NCBI RefSeq assembly: GCF_016583565.1
Contig: NZ_NRRF01000012.1
Span: 42,501 to 106,500 of the forward strand
DNA length: 64,000 bases
Origin: Thiocystis violacea
Lineage (GTDB): Bacteria > Pseudomonadota > Gammaproteobacteria > Chromatiales > Chromatiaceae
Direction of reading: 5' to 3'
Position numbers and translations under genes: made by a program. The notes below the pieces were generated by a model that was not told the origin of the DNA, did not search any database, and worked only from the letters and a program-made list of their open reading frames with translations. Of the stretch, positions 7,315-15,883 are shown piece by piece; positions within the stretch are counted from its first letter, which is position 1, and every line of letters begins with the position of its first letter.

Positions 7315-9207
7315 ATGCACCCCATGATCGACCGACTGCGCTCGCGCACCGCGGCCTTCGTCCATGACCTGCTCACCATTCCGCTGGCATGGCTCCTGGC
7401 GTATTGGCTGAGATTCAACCTGGACGCCATTCCAGCCGAGTTCATGGCCAGCTGGCAGCAATCCCTGCCCTGGGTCGTCCTGGTCCAGGGCTCGGTCTAC
7501 TGGCTCTTCGGGCTCTACCGGGGCGTCTGGCGGTTTGCTTCTCTGCCGGACCTCGTGCGGATGACCAAGGCGGTGACAGCAGGCACCCTCCTGGTGGTCG
7601 TCATTCTCTTCATCGTCAACCGCTCTGAGCTGGTGCCGAGGTCGGTGCCGGTCATTTATCTCGGCGTTCAGCTCCTCATGCTCGCGGCACCCCGGATACT
7701 CTATCGCTGGATGAAAGACCATCGCCTCAACCTCTCGTCCGGACAGCGCGTCCTCATCGTTGGGGCCGGTCGGGCTGGCGACCTGCTCGCGCGCGACATG
7801 TTGCGCGGCTCGCAGCGTGCCTATTTCCCGGTCGGTTTCGTGGACGATAAGCTGCGACGACAGGGTGGCGAGGTCCAGGGCTTGCCGGTCTTCGGCGGCA
7901 CGGACGCCATTGCGGAGATCGTGGTGCGCGAGGACGTCGATCTGCTGATGCTGGCGGTTCCGGGCGCGACGGCGCGGGAGATGCGTCGGCTCGTCGAGCT
8001 GTGCGAGCAGACCGGTCGGCCCTTTCGCATCCTGCCCGAGCTGCGCAGCCTCATGGACGGTCAGATCAACATCAGTCAGCTGCGCCCTGTCTCCATCGAG
8101 GATCTGCTCGGGCGCGAGCCCATTGAGCTCGATTGGCCGGAGATCAACGCCGGGCTCGCGGGGCGCCAGATCCTGGTCACGGGCGCGGGGGGCTCGATCG
8201 GCTCCGAGCTGGTGCGCCAGATCGCCGGAGCCGGCCCGGCTCGGCTCATCCTGCTGGAGAGCTGCGAGTTCAATCTCTACCGCATCGAGATGGAGCTGCT
8301 GGAGTCTCATCCCGATCTGAGCGTCTCCAGACACCTGACGGACGTCACGGATGCCGCGGCCATCGCGGCGCTGTTTCACGCCGAGCGCCCGGCAATCGTC
8401 TTCCATGCCGCGGCCTACAAGCATGTGCCCTTGTTGGAGAATCAGCTCAGGGCCGCCGTCAGGAACAATGTCATCGGCACCCGCATCGTCGCCCAGGCGG
8501 CGGCGGCCGCGCCCGGCTGCGAGCGCTTCGTCCTCATCTCGACGGACAAGGCGGTCAACCCGACCAACATCATGGGCGCTACCAAGCGGCTCGCGGAAGC
8601 CATCTGTCAGGATCTGGATGGCCGCTCGCACTGCCGCTTCATCACCGTGCGATTCGGCAACGTGCTAGGCTCTGCCGGAAGCGTGGTGCCGCTGTTCCGG
8701 CGCCAGATCGAGCGGGGCGGACCCGTGACCGTCACGCACCCGGAGATCGAGCGGTTTTTCATGACCATCCCGGAGGCCTGTCAGCTCATCATGCAGGCGG
8801 CGGTCATCGGCGACGGTGGTGAGATCTTCGTGCTGGATATGGGTGAGCCCATCAAAATCCGCTATCTGGCGGAACAGATGATCCGTCTCTCCGGTCAAGA
8901 GCCTGGTGAGGACATCCTCATCGAATACGTGGGCCTGAGGCCGGGCGAGAAGCTCTATGAAGAACTCTTCTATGCCTCGGAGGAGCTCGTCGCCACAGGT
9001 CACCCCAAGATCCGCGTGGCGCGCCAGGGAACCGGCCTTTCCGCCGCTGAACTCTTGGCTGGTCTGGAGGCCCTTCAGGGGTATGTCGACGCATTCGACG
9101 AGACGCGGATGCTGAGTAGACTCCAGGCGCTGCTACCCGGCTGGCGACGGCCGTCCCGGGTGGCGCCTTCCGAGGCACATGCCGCCGTTGAGAATCCGAG
9201 TGCTTGA
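7315..9207 (+). CDS. membrane-bound UDP-GlcNAc 4,6-dehydratase-like protein, WbpM/CapD type
   Basis: A 630-residue two-part protein. The N-terminal third has four transmembrane helices and a Rossmann-like CoA-binding fold (VLIVGAGRAGDLLARDM). The C-terminal half is an extended SDR with TGAGGSIGSELVRQI. The catalytic region is ISTDKAVNPTNIMGATKR, where methionine replaces the usual YxxxK tyrosine, the signature of the FlaA1/WbpM 4,6-dehydratases. It likely converts UDP-GlcNAc to the 4-keto-6-deoxy sugar at the inner membrane. The ATG at 7315 is 2 nt after the WecA-like gene, so the two are co-transcribed. The sugar product is inferred from the family. Confidence 0.94.
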   Translation: MHPMIDRLRSRTAAFVHDLLTIPLAWLLAYWLRFNLDAIPAEFMASWQQSLPWVVLVQGSVYWLFGLYRGVWRFASLPDLVRMTKAVTAGTLLVVVILFIVNRSELVPRSVPVIYLGVQLLMLAAPRILYRWMKDHRLNLSSGQRVLIVGAGRAGDLLARDMLRGSQRAYFPVGFVDDKLRRQGGEVQGLPVFGGTDAIAEIVVREDVDLLMLAVPGATAREMRRLVELCEQTGRPFRILPELRSLMDGQINISQLRPVSIEDLLGREPIELDWPEINAGLAGRQILVTGAGGSIGSELVRQIAGAGPARLILLESCEFNLYRIEMELLESHPDLSVSRHLTDVTDAAAIAALFHAERPAIVFHAAAYKHVPLLENQLRAAVRNNVIGTRIVAQAAAAAPGCERFVLISTDKAVNPTNIMGATKRLAEAICQDLDGRSHCRFITVRFGNVLGSAGSVVPLFRRQIERGGPVTVTHPEIERFFMTIPEACQLIMQAAVIGDGGEIFVLDMGEPIKIRYLAEQMIRLSGQEPGEDILIEYVGLRPGEKLYEELFYASEELVATGHPKIRVARQGTGLSAAELLAGLEALQGYVDAFDETRMLSRLQALLPGWRRPSRVAPSEAHAAVENPSA

Positions 9208-9234
9208 TCCGACGCCATGACGGGAGCAGGTCAG

Positions 9235-11067
9235 ATGCAAGAAGATGCCGTCCTAGAGGAAGCCCCGCACATTCGCGCCCTGCGAGAGGATCCCGACGAA
9301 CTGCTGTCCGACGGGCATCCGCCTACCGCGCTGGCCGAGCCAGACATCGAGATGCACCTGGAGGCCGATGCCTTCGTCAAGACCCAGCAGCCGTCCGATG
9401 AGTCCAGGGTGGTTGCGCATCTGCAAAGGCTTGGCAAACTGACTTCTCCAGACCTTGCCCGGGCACGCCGTTTGGCCGAGGATGCGGGCGATTTTCTCCT
9501 GCCCATGCTGGTGCGTCTCGGGCTGGTGTCCGAGCGCGACATGGCAGTGGGCATGTCGGAGGTCCTGGGCCTGCCGCTCGTCAATGCGGCGGCCTTTCCC
9601 GAGGAGCCGATTCGAGAAGACCTCTTCACCCTGCGCTTCCTGAAGGATGCGCGCGTCCTGCCGGTCGCCGAGGACGACAGCCGGCTGCAGGTGGCCTTCG
9701 CCAATCCGGTCGATGACTTCGTCGTCACCGCAGTGGGGATGGCCGCGGACAAGCCGGTGACGGCCGCCATCGCGCTCCCGACCGAGATCGAGACGGCGAT
9801 CGAGCGCCTGTACGAGAAGGTGGAGGAGCCACCCGAAGAGGCCGAGGCGGATTTCGGCGACTTCGACGAGGAAGACATCGAGCACCTCAAGGATCTCGCC
9901 AGCGAGGCGCCCGTCATCCGCATGGTCAACCTGCTGATCCAGCGCGCCGTGGAGTCGCGGGCATCGGACATCCACATCGAGCCTTTCGCGGACAATCTGA
10001 CCGTGCGCTACCGTGTCGATGGCATCCTCAAGGAGGTGGACGCACCGCCGGTGCGCTCCACGGCCGCGGTGATTTCGCGCGTGAAGATCATGGCCAAGCT
10101 CAACATCGCGGAGCGGCGACTCCCGCAGGACGGGCGCATCCCCATCCGCATCCAAGGCAAGGAGCTGGACCTGCGCGTCTCCACCGTCCCGACCATGTTC
10201 GGCGAGAGCGTCGTCATGCGTCTGCTCGACAAGGAGAGCGTGCGGTTCGACCTGGACGCGCTCGGTTTCGACGGCGGCCCGCGCAAGCGTCTGCATAGCA
10301 TCCTGGAGCAGCCCTACGGGATCCTCCTGGTGACTGGCCCGACCGGCTCGGGCAAAAGCACCACGCTCTATACCGCGCTCAGCCGCCTCAACACCCAAGA
10401 GCGCAAGATCATCACGGTCGAGGACCCGGTCGAGTACCAACTCCCCGGGATCAATCAGATCCAGGTCAAATCCTCCATCGGGATGACCTTCGCCGGGGCC
10501 TTGCGCGCCATTGTGCGCCAGGACCCGGACATCATCATGGTCGGTGAGATGCGTGACCTCGAGACCGCGCGTATCGCCGTCCAGTCGGCCCTCACCGGCC
10601 ATGTCGTGCTCTCCACCCTGCACACCAACGATGCGGCGAGCGGCGTCACCCGGCTCCTGGACATGGGTGTCGAGGACTATCTGCTGACCTCGACCATCAA
10701 CGGCATCCTGGCGCAGCGCCTGGTCCGTCGGCTGTGCCCCGCCTGTTGCGAGCCTTACCGGGCGGTGCCCGAGCAGGCGGAGCGCTTCGCCCATCTGCGC
10801 GGTCTCGACGATAGCGTCGATCTGCATCGCGCGGTCGGTTGCGAGGCCTGCAACGCCACCGGCTATCGTGGGCGTCTGGTCATCGCCGAGGTGCTGGTCA
10901 TGTCCGAGGCGATCCGCAAGGCGATTCTTTCGCATGCGACGGCAACCGAGATCCGCAGGATTGCAGTCGAGCAGGGGATGGAGACCCTCTACCAGGACGG
11001 TCTGCGCAAGGCACTGGACGGTCGGACCACCATCGAGGAAGTCCTGCGCGTCGCGGAGGCGGATTGA
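9235..11067 (+). CDS. gspE: type II secretion system ATPase GspE
   Basis: Cytoplasmic hexameric ATPase that drives pseudopilus assembly. Order of parts: an acidic N-terminal tail, a T2SSE-N-type domain (about residues 60-200) that contacts GspL/GspF, and the core ATPase with Walker A GPTGSGKST, Asp box VEDPVEYQ, Walker B and His box STLHTND. A tetracysteine zinc module (CPAC then CEAC) is typical of GspE and PilB. I prefer the ATG at 9235, which has GGAG 8 nt upstream; the ATG at 9217 lacks a binding site. It opens an 11-gene cluster of the Xps order. The gene follows wbpM-like within 30 bp, which may link their transcription. Confidence 0.96.
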   Translation: MQEDAVLEEAPHIRALREDPDELLSDGHPPTALAEPDIEMHLEADAFVKTQQPSDESRVVAHLQRLGKLTSPDLARARRLAEDAGDFLLPMLVRLGLVSERDMAVGMSEVLGLPLVNAAAFPEEPIREDLFTLRFLKDARVLPVAEDDSRLQVAFANPVDDFVVTAVGMAADKPVTAAIALPTEIETAIERLYEKVEEPPEEAEADFGDFDEEDIEHLKDLASEAPVIRMVNLLIQRAVESRASDIHIEPFADNLTVRYRVDGILKEVDAPPVRSTAAVISRVKIMAKLNIAERRLPQDGRIPIRIQGKELDLRVSTVPTMFGESVVMRLLDKESVRFDLDALGFDGGPRKRLHSILEQPYGILLVTGPTGSGKSTTLYTALSRLNTQERKIITVEDPVEYQLPGINQIQVKSSIGMTFAGALRAIVRQDPDIIMVGEMRDLETARIAVQSALTGHVVLSTLHTNDAASGVTRLLDMGVEDYLLTSTINGILAQRLVRRLCPACCEPYRAVPEQAERFAHLRGLDDSVDLHRAVGCEACNATGYRGRLVIAEVLVMSEAIRKAILSHATATEIRRIAVEQGMETLYQDGLRKALDGRTTIEEVLRVAEAD

Positions 11068-11137
11068 TGATCGGGCGCGGGGAGTTCGGGTTGGCAGCGC
11101 GCACCGGCACGGCTCCACGTCCGGGTGAGAGGCCGTC

Positions 11138-12346
11138 ATGACAAAATTCTTCTACAAGGCCGTCAAACCGGACGGCGAGCTGCTGGAAGGCGAGCTCGAG
11201 GCGGCTGATGAAGCCGCGGTGATTCGCGAGCTGCAGGGCAATGGTCTCATCCCGATCGAGACTCGCACCACCAAGAGCCTGATCTCCAAGCTCGGCGGGG
11301 TCAGGCGCAGGCGTCTCAGTCAAAAGGAAATCGGCATTCTCACCCGCGAGCTCGCCACCCTGCTGGAAGCCGGCATGACGCTCGATCGCTCGCTGCAGAT
11401 CCTCACGGAGCTGACGGAGGCGGAGCACCTGATGCGGGTCTTGGCCGATCTGCAGAATCGGGTGCGGGGTGGAGCGACCTTCTCCAGCGCCCTGGACGCG
11501 CAGGACGGTCAGTTCGCCCGGCTCTACGTGAACATGGTGCGCGCCGGGGAGGCCAGCGGCGCCCTGGACCAGGTTCTGGACCGCCTCGCCGATTATCTCG
11601 AACGGGTCGCCGAGCTGCGCCAGACCGTGACCTCGGCGCTGGTCTATCCCTCGATCCTGCTGTTCGTCGCGGCGCTCTCCGTCATTCTGCTGCTGGTCTT
11701 CGTCGTGCCGCAGTTCACCGTGCTCTTCGAGGATATGGGCGAGGCATTGCCGCTGCCGACCCAGATCGTGGTCGCAACGGGCGATCTCTTCCGCAACTAC
11801 TGGTGGGCGATGCTCTGTATGATCGCGCTCATCGCCGTCGTCATCGAGCGCCAGCTGCAGAAGCCCGAGGTCCGGGCGCGCGTGGACGACAAGGTGCTGG
11901 GCCTGCCGCTGTTCGGAGACCTGATCTGGAAGATGGAGACGGCCCGCCTCTGCCACACGCTCTCCACGCTGCTGAAGAATGGTCTGCCACTCCTGAGCGC
12001 CCTCACCCTCTCCAAGGAGGTGGTCTCCAACCAACGGATATTCGGGCTCCTGAACGAGGCGGGCGACGATCTCAAGCACGGGCGCGGACTCGCCGGACCG
12101 CTCGCCCGGCTGCAGGCCCTGCCCGATCTCGCGCTGCAGATGATCCGCGTGGGCGAGGAATCCGGAGCCTTGGACGCCATGCTCGCCAAGATCGCAAGCA
12201 TCTATGATCGGGAGACGCGCATCAGCGTCCAGCGCATGCTCACGCTGCTCGAGCCGATCCTCATCATCAGTCTTGGCATCGTCGTCGCGGGCATCATCAT
12301 GTCGATCCTCATGGCGATCCTCGGGGCGAACGAGCTGGTTGTGTGA
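11138..12346 (+). CDS. gspF: type II secretion inner-membrane platform protein GspF
   Basis: A 402-residue polytopic platform protein with the duplicated GspF/PilC cytoplasmic helical domain. The first copy includes RELATLLEAGMTLDRSLQIL and the second starts at METARLCHTLSTLLKNG. Three membrane segments are visible: after SALVYPSILLF, near YWWAMLCMIALIAVV, and at the C-terminus. The protein couples GspE rotation to pseudopilin addition. GAGAGG lies 5 nt before the ATG. It follows gspE by 70 bp and precedes the pseudopilin genes. Confidence 0.96.
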   Translation: MTKFFYKAVKPDGELLEGELEAADEAAVIRELQGNGLIPIETRTTKSLISKLGGVRRRRLSQKEIGILTRELATLLEAGMTLDRSLQILTELTEAEHLMRVLADLQNRVRGGATFSSALDAQDGQFARLYVNMVRAGEASGALDQVLDRLADYLERVAELRQTVTSALVYPSILLFVAALSVILLLVFVVPQFTVLFEDMGEALPLPTQIVVATGDLFRNYWWAMLCMIALIAVVIERQLQKPEVRARVDDKVLGLPLFGDLIWKMETARLCHTLSTLLKNGLPLLSALTLSKEVVSNQRIFGLLNEAGDDLKHGRGLAGPLARLQALPDLALQMIRVGEESGALDAMLAKIASIYDRETRISVQRMLTLLEPILIISLGIVVAGIIMSILMAILGANELVV

Positions 12347-12364
12347 CCCCGGGGCCTCCGCCGA

Positions 12365-12394
12365 TTGGTATGCACCGCGGGGGCGCCCTAGAAT
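12365..12394 (+). promoter_or_regulatory. candidate promoter for the pseudopilin genes
   Basis: TTGGTA (12365-12370), an 18-nt spacer and TAGAAT (12389-12394) resemble a sigma-70 promoter upstream of gspG, giving a leader of about 50 nt. A separate promoter would fit the need for more major pseudopilin than platform protein. Inferred from sequence resemblance only. Confidence 0.4.
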
Positions 12395-12448
12395 GCGCGC
12401 GCGAACCCCACGGGAATCCTGAACTTCACTCTGTATCGAGGTATCCAG

Positions 12449-12880
12449 ATGCGTGATCGAATTTCCAAGCGCCGCCGCGGCGGCTTCACCCTCGTCGAGC
12501 TCCTGGTCGTCTTGGCCATCCTCGGGTTGCTGGCTGGTCTGGTCGGGCCTCAGGTCATGAAATTCCTGGGCTCATCCAAGAGCAAGACAGCCAAGCTCCA
12601 GATCGACGATCTGTCTTCCACGCTCGATCTCTACCGGCTGGAGCTTGGCCGCTATCCGAACGACGGCGAGGGGCTTTCCGCCCTGATCGAGAACCCCGGC
12701 GACGTCGCGGGCTGGAACGGCCCCTACCTGAAGAAGGGCGCCGTCCCCAAGGATCCTTGGGGCAACGACTATCAATACCGCTTTCCGGGCGAGCACGGCA
12801 GCTTCGACATCTGGTCCTTGGGTGCCGACAATCGCGAAGGCGGAGACGGCGAGAACGCCGACGTCAAGAGTTGGGAATGA
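12449..12880 (+). CDS. gspG: major pseudopilin GspG
   Basis: Main subunit of the type II secretion pseudopilus. The prepilin peptidase site is RRGG/FTLVELLVVLAI with the conserved Glu at +5 of the mature chain. The 143-residue precursor has the GspG globular domain with YPNDGEGLSALIENP and PKDPWGNDYQYR. The calcium-binding C-terminal loop ends DGENADVKSWE, matching the known acidic ligands. GAGG lies 7 nt upstream of the ATG. It heads the pseudopilin block G-H-I-J-K. The peptidase that would process it is not in this window. Confidence 0.97.
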   Translation: MRDRISKRRRGGFTLVELLVVLAILGLLAGLVGPQVMKFLGSSKSKTAKLQIDDLSSTLDLYRLELGRYPNDGEGLSALIENPGDVAGWNGPYLKKGAVPKDPWGNDYQYRFPGEHGSFDIWSLGADNREGGDGENADVKSWE

Positions 12881-12921
12881 GCGCCGTCGGGACGCCTGCT
12901 TGAGCCGGTTCCCGTCGCCCC

Positions 12922-13380
12922 ATGGCTAGGCCCTCCGCCAATCGCGGCTTCACGATCGTCGAGCTGCTGGTCGTGATGGCGATCGCGGCCTTGATCATGA
13001 CGGCTGTCCCAACCCTGTTCTCGGCCGCGCTCCCTGGTATCGAGATGAAGTCGGCGGCGCGTCGCACGGTGGCGACACTGCGGCTTGCCAGGGAATCGGC
13101 CATTCGGCGCGGCGAGGATCAGGCGCTCCTCGTGGACATCGAGGCGCATCGTCTCAGTCTGCCTGGCTACCGCAGCCTGAGCCTGCCGAAGGGGCTGACG
13201 ATCGGGTTGGAGGCGGCAAGCCGTGAGATGCTCGATGAGCAGCGGGGCGTCATTCGTTTCTTCCCCGATGGCAGCTCGACAGGCGGACGCATTCTGCTGT
13301 CGCGCAAGGGCAATGGCTATCAGGTCGGCGTCACCTGGCTGACCGGACGCATCGAGCTGGATACCTGGAGCGCGGACTGA
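12922..13380 (+). CDS. gspH: minor pseudopilin GspH
   Basis: Minor pseudopilin of 152 residues. The class III leader is MARPSANRG followed by FTIVELLVVMAIAALIMTAV, then a GspH-type beta-rich domain (ARRTVATLRLARESAIRRGE; FFPDGSSTGGRILLS). It sits just under the GspI-J-K tip in known systems. The upstream ribosome-binding site is weak. It lies 41 bp after gspG and 2 bp before gspI. Confidence 0.92.
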   Translation: MARPSANRGFTIVELLVVMAIAALIMTAVPTLFSAALPGIEMKSAARRTVATLRLARESAIRRGEDQALLVDIEAHRLSLPGYRSLSLPKGLTIGLEAASREMLDEQRGVIRFFPDGSSTGGRILLSRKGNGYQVGVTWLTGRIELDTWSAD

Positions 13381-13382
13381 CC

Positions 13383-13769
13383 ATGCGGCGCGAACGCGGC
13401 TTCTCTCTCCTCGAGGTGCTGGTGGCTTTCGCCATCCTGGCCATCTCGCTCGGCGTCATGATGCAGATCTTTTCGCGTGCAACCATCACAACCATTGCCT
13501 CCGCGCAGTACAGCCAAGCCGCGACCCTCGCGGAGTCGGTCCTCAACGAGGTCGGAGGGGATCTCCCACTGGAGGAGGGCTCGTCTTCGGGCGAAACCCC
13601 GAGCGGGTTTCAGTGGGAGCTGACCATTCAGGCCGTCGATGTCTCGGATCAGTACTTCACCGAGCCACCGGCGACGCCCTATCGCGTCATCTCGACGGTG
13701 CTCTGGCATGACGCCGGGCGTGCCCGCAGCCTGTCGCTGCAGACGCTGCGGCTCGGCGAGAAGCTCTAG
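13383..13769 (+). CDS. gspI: minor pseudopilin GspI
   Basis: A 128-residue minor pseudopilin. Leader MRRERG precedes FSLLEVLVAFAILAISLGVM, the typical GspI N-terminal helix with Glu5. The small globular domain carries QYSQAATLAESVLNEVG, and then WELTIQAVDV. In known systems it nucleates the I-J-K tip complex. The start codon lies 2 nt after the gspH stop. Confidence 0.92.
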   Translation: MRRERGFSLLEVLVAFAILAISLGVMMQIFSRATITTIASAQYSQAATLAESVLNEVGGDLPLEEGSSSGETPSGFQWELTIQAVDVSDQYFTEPPATPYRVISTVLWHDAGRARSLSLQTLRLGEKL

Positions 13770-13779
13770 GAGCCTGCGC

Positions 13780-14484
13780 GTGAAGCCCATCCCCACGACC
13801 GTGGTCCGGGCGCGCGGCTTCACGCTCATCGAGCTGGTGATCGCGCTGGCCATCATCAGCTTGATCTCCCTGTTGCTGTTCTCCGGTCTGCGGCTCGGCT
13901 CCCGTTCGTGGGAGAGCGTCGAGAAGGTCAGCGGTCAGATCTCCGATCTCAGGTTGATCGACGGTTTCCTCATGCGCACCCTCCGCCAGGCCCGAGCGGC
14001 GACGGCCGTCTTCGACGGGGCGCCGACACCGATCTTCGCCGGGAATGAGGCGCGGCTCGAGCTGGCCGCACCGCTATCCGGCCATGTCGGCATCTCCGGA
14101 CTCTATGTCCTGCGCCTTGAGCTGGAAGAGCGCCCCTCGGGCAAGGCCCTGGTGCTGACCCGCTGGTATCTGCATCCCGAGATCCTGGAAGGCGGCGACG
14201 ATTTCCCGCCGTGGGAGCCGATCAAGGAAGAGGGTATCGATTCGCTCTCCGACTATCCGTCCAACATGGACGCGGCGGGCGGTGCCTTTGGCCGCACCCT
14301 CTTGCTCGAGGACGTGAGCCTCTTCGAGATCGCCTACTATGGCCAACCGGACGGCGAGACCGAGCCCGATTGGCACGATGAATGGCTCGAGCAGAGCCGC
14401 CTCCCCACGCTGATCCAATTGCGTCTTGCGACCGAGACCCAGTCATGGCCAGACCTCATCATCGCCCTGCCCAATCCGTCCTGA
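13780..14484 (+). CDS. gspJ: minor pseudopilin GspJ
   Basis: A 234-residue minor pseudopilin starting at the GTG at 13780, which has AGGAG a few nt upstream. The leader VKPIPTTVVRARG is followed by FTLIELVIALAIISLISLLL with the conserved Glu5. The long C-terminal domain includes LRLELEERPSGKALVLTRWY and matches GspJ in size and position. The 3' end overlaps the proposed gspK start by 40 nt, which suggests coupled translation of the tip components. Confidence 0.9.
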   Translation: MKPIPTTVVRARGFTLIELVIALAIISLISLLLFSGLRLGSRSWESVEKVSGQISDLRLIDGFLMRTLRQARAATAVFDGAPTPIFAGNEARLELAAPLSGHVGISGLYVLRLELEERPSGKALVLTRWYLHPEILEGGDDFPPWEPIKEEGIDSLSDYPSNMDAAGGAFGRTLLLEDVSLFEIAYYGQPDGETEPDWHDEWLEQSRLPTLIQLRLATETQSWPDLIIALPNPS

Positions 14485-15413
14485 GCAGGCGAGGCATCCG
14501 CCATCAACGCGGGATCGCGCTGATGCTGGTGATGTGGGTCCTGACACTGTTGACGGTGATGGCCGTCAGCCTCACGGCGACCCAGCGCACCGAAACGGCG
14601 CTCACGGAGAACCATGTGTCTGGCGCGCGCTTCCGCGCGGTCGCGGACGCCGCCATCGCCTATGCCGCCTTGGACTTCATGGTGCCACCGACGGCCGAGC
14701 AGGCGGAGGACGCGGAGACGACCTGGCTGCCGAACGGTGTCCCGCGGACCTGGTCATTCGGCGGCTCGACGCTATCGATCGCCGTCTTCAACGAGATGTC
14801 CAAACTCAACCTGAATCGCGCCCAGCCGGAGACCCTGACGAATCTCCTCACCGTGCTTGGCGTGTCGGAGGAGGACGCGACCGCATTGGCGGCGGCCATC
14901 GTGGATTGGCGTGACGAAGACGACGCGGCCCTCCTCAACGGTGCCGAGGACGCCGATTACAAGGAGGCGGGCAATGCCATTGGTGCCAAGGATGACGCCT
15001 ACGCGTCCGTCGAAGAGCTGAGACAGGTGCTGGGGATGTCCGAGGAGATCTATCAGCGGCTGCTGCCGGAGGTCACCGTCGACGGCGAGTCCGCGACGCC
15101 CGACGAGCGTTTCGCCTCCCCGGCCGTCTTGGCCGCACTGCGCGGGATCTCGCTGGAGGAGGCGGTCGACGAGGTGGCGGAGAGAGATCTGACCAGCATT
15201 CCAGGCGCAACCGCGGCGCGAGCGGTCGATCGTGGTGGTCCGCTCTATCGGATCCAGGTCACGGAGCAGGGTGAGGATCGGGCTGGACGCCGGATGGAGG
15301 CGCTGATCCAGCTGGCTGGCGGAGCGCAACAGGGCTCACCCATTCAGATCCTGTGGCGGCGATACGACTTATCCTTACAGGATCCGGTCTACCGCGAGCC
15401 CGAGTCCGAATAA
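14445..15413 (+). CDS. gspK: minor pseudopilin GspK
   Basis: Large tip pseudopilin (322 residues). The N-terminal helix is RHQRG/IALMLVMWVLTLLTVMA; GspK proteins lack the usual Glu5, as here. The globular part has two helix-hairpin-like inserts (LNLNRAQPETLTNLLTVLGV; DDAYASVEELRQVLGMSEE) typical of the family. The ATG at 14445 lies inside gspJ and gives a 23-residue leader, long but within range. It ends just before a 470-bp non-coding stretch. Confidence 0.92.
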   Translation: MARPHHRPAQSVLSRRGIRHQRGIALMLVMWVLTLLTVMAVSLTATQRTETALTENHVSGARFRAVADAAIAYAALDFMVPPTAEQAEDAETTWLPNGVPRTWSFGGSTLSIAVFNEMSKLNLNRAQPETLTNLLTVLGVSEEDATALAAAIVDWRDEDDAALLNGAEDADYKEAGNAIGAKDDAYASVEELRQVLGMSEEIYQRLLPEVTVDGESATPDERFASPAVLAALRGISLEEAVDEVAERDLTSIPGATAARAVDRGGPLYRIQVTEQGEDRAGRRMEALIQLAGGAQQGSPIQILWRRYDLSLQDPVYREPESE

Positions 15414-15883
15414 CAGACCTCTATCCGCATGGTATAACCGGGCGGACCACTGGGCCGCTCAACCCATTTCCGCGATTGTTTCGTGATGATCACTGTGCTT
15501 TGATCGACAATCATGCCCTCGGGTAAGCTTGGACGTCGCAGCGCTCGCCTGCGGTTGAAGCGCCGGGATCGAAAGCTGCCCGACTGACAGGATGATGAAT
15601 GCTGACGAGATGTGCATGGACGCTCGTGCGTGCTCGGCGAACTCCGATGATTCCTGTTGGATGGTCCATCGAAGGCACGACGGCTGCGGCCCGATTGCCT
15701 CATCGTCCTGGTGCATGCCGCGCTCGGCGCCCGTGCAGAACGCACACCATTCCAAGGTTTTTCAATAGGCCCAAGATTTTCAATAGGGACTCATCGTGTC
15801 GGTCGCTGTGGTTTTTGCAACCTGCTCTCATCGTGGGCGCGGGCTCATCTGCATGCGGATCGCCATGGAAGCGCGCTTAACCC
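15414..15883. other. 470-bp non-coding gap inside the type II secretion cluster
   Basis: No reading frame here has family features. The plus frame 15599-15880 is Arg/Pro/Cys-rich and the minus frames match nothing. The gap contains an 18-bp direct repeat at 15752-15787. It separates the pseudopilin genes from gspL-M-N-D, so the second half of the cluster probably has its own promoter here. Confidence 0.6.
15752..15787. repeat. imperfect direct repeat upstream of gspL
   Basis: CCAAGGTTTTTCAATAGG (15752-15769) and CCAAGATTTTCAATAGG (15771-15787) are near-identical head-to-tail copies about 95 bp before the gspL start. The spacing of about 19 bp approaches two helical turns, which would suit a transcription-factor pair. 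Function unknown. Confidence 0.65.

Noticed and set aside
9253..11139. 628-residue minus-strand open frame antisense to gspE
   Set aside because: Opposite to a clearly conserved ATPase gene in complementary codon phase; no family features.
15540..15570. RFNRRRA on the minus strand in the gsp gap, resembling the transposase motif at the right edge
   Set aside because: Only seven residues match; the flanking translation does not continue into transposase sequence.
15599..15880. 93-residue frame ending 3 bp before gspL
   Set aside because: Arg/Pro/Cys-rich, no pseudopilin leader or membrane segment; spacing to gspL is probably chance.
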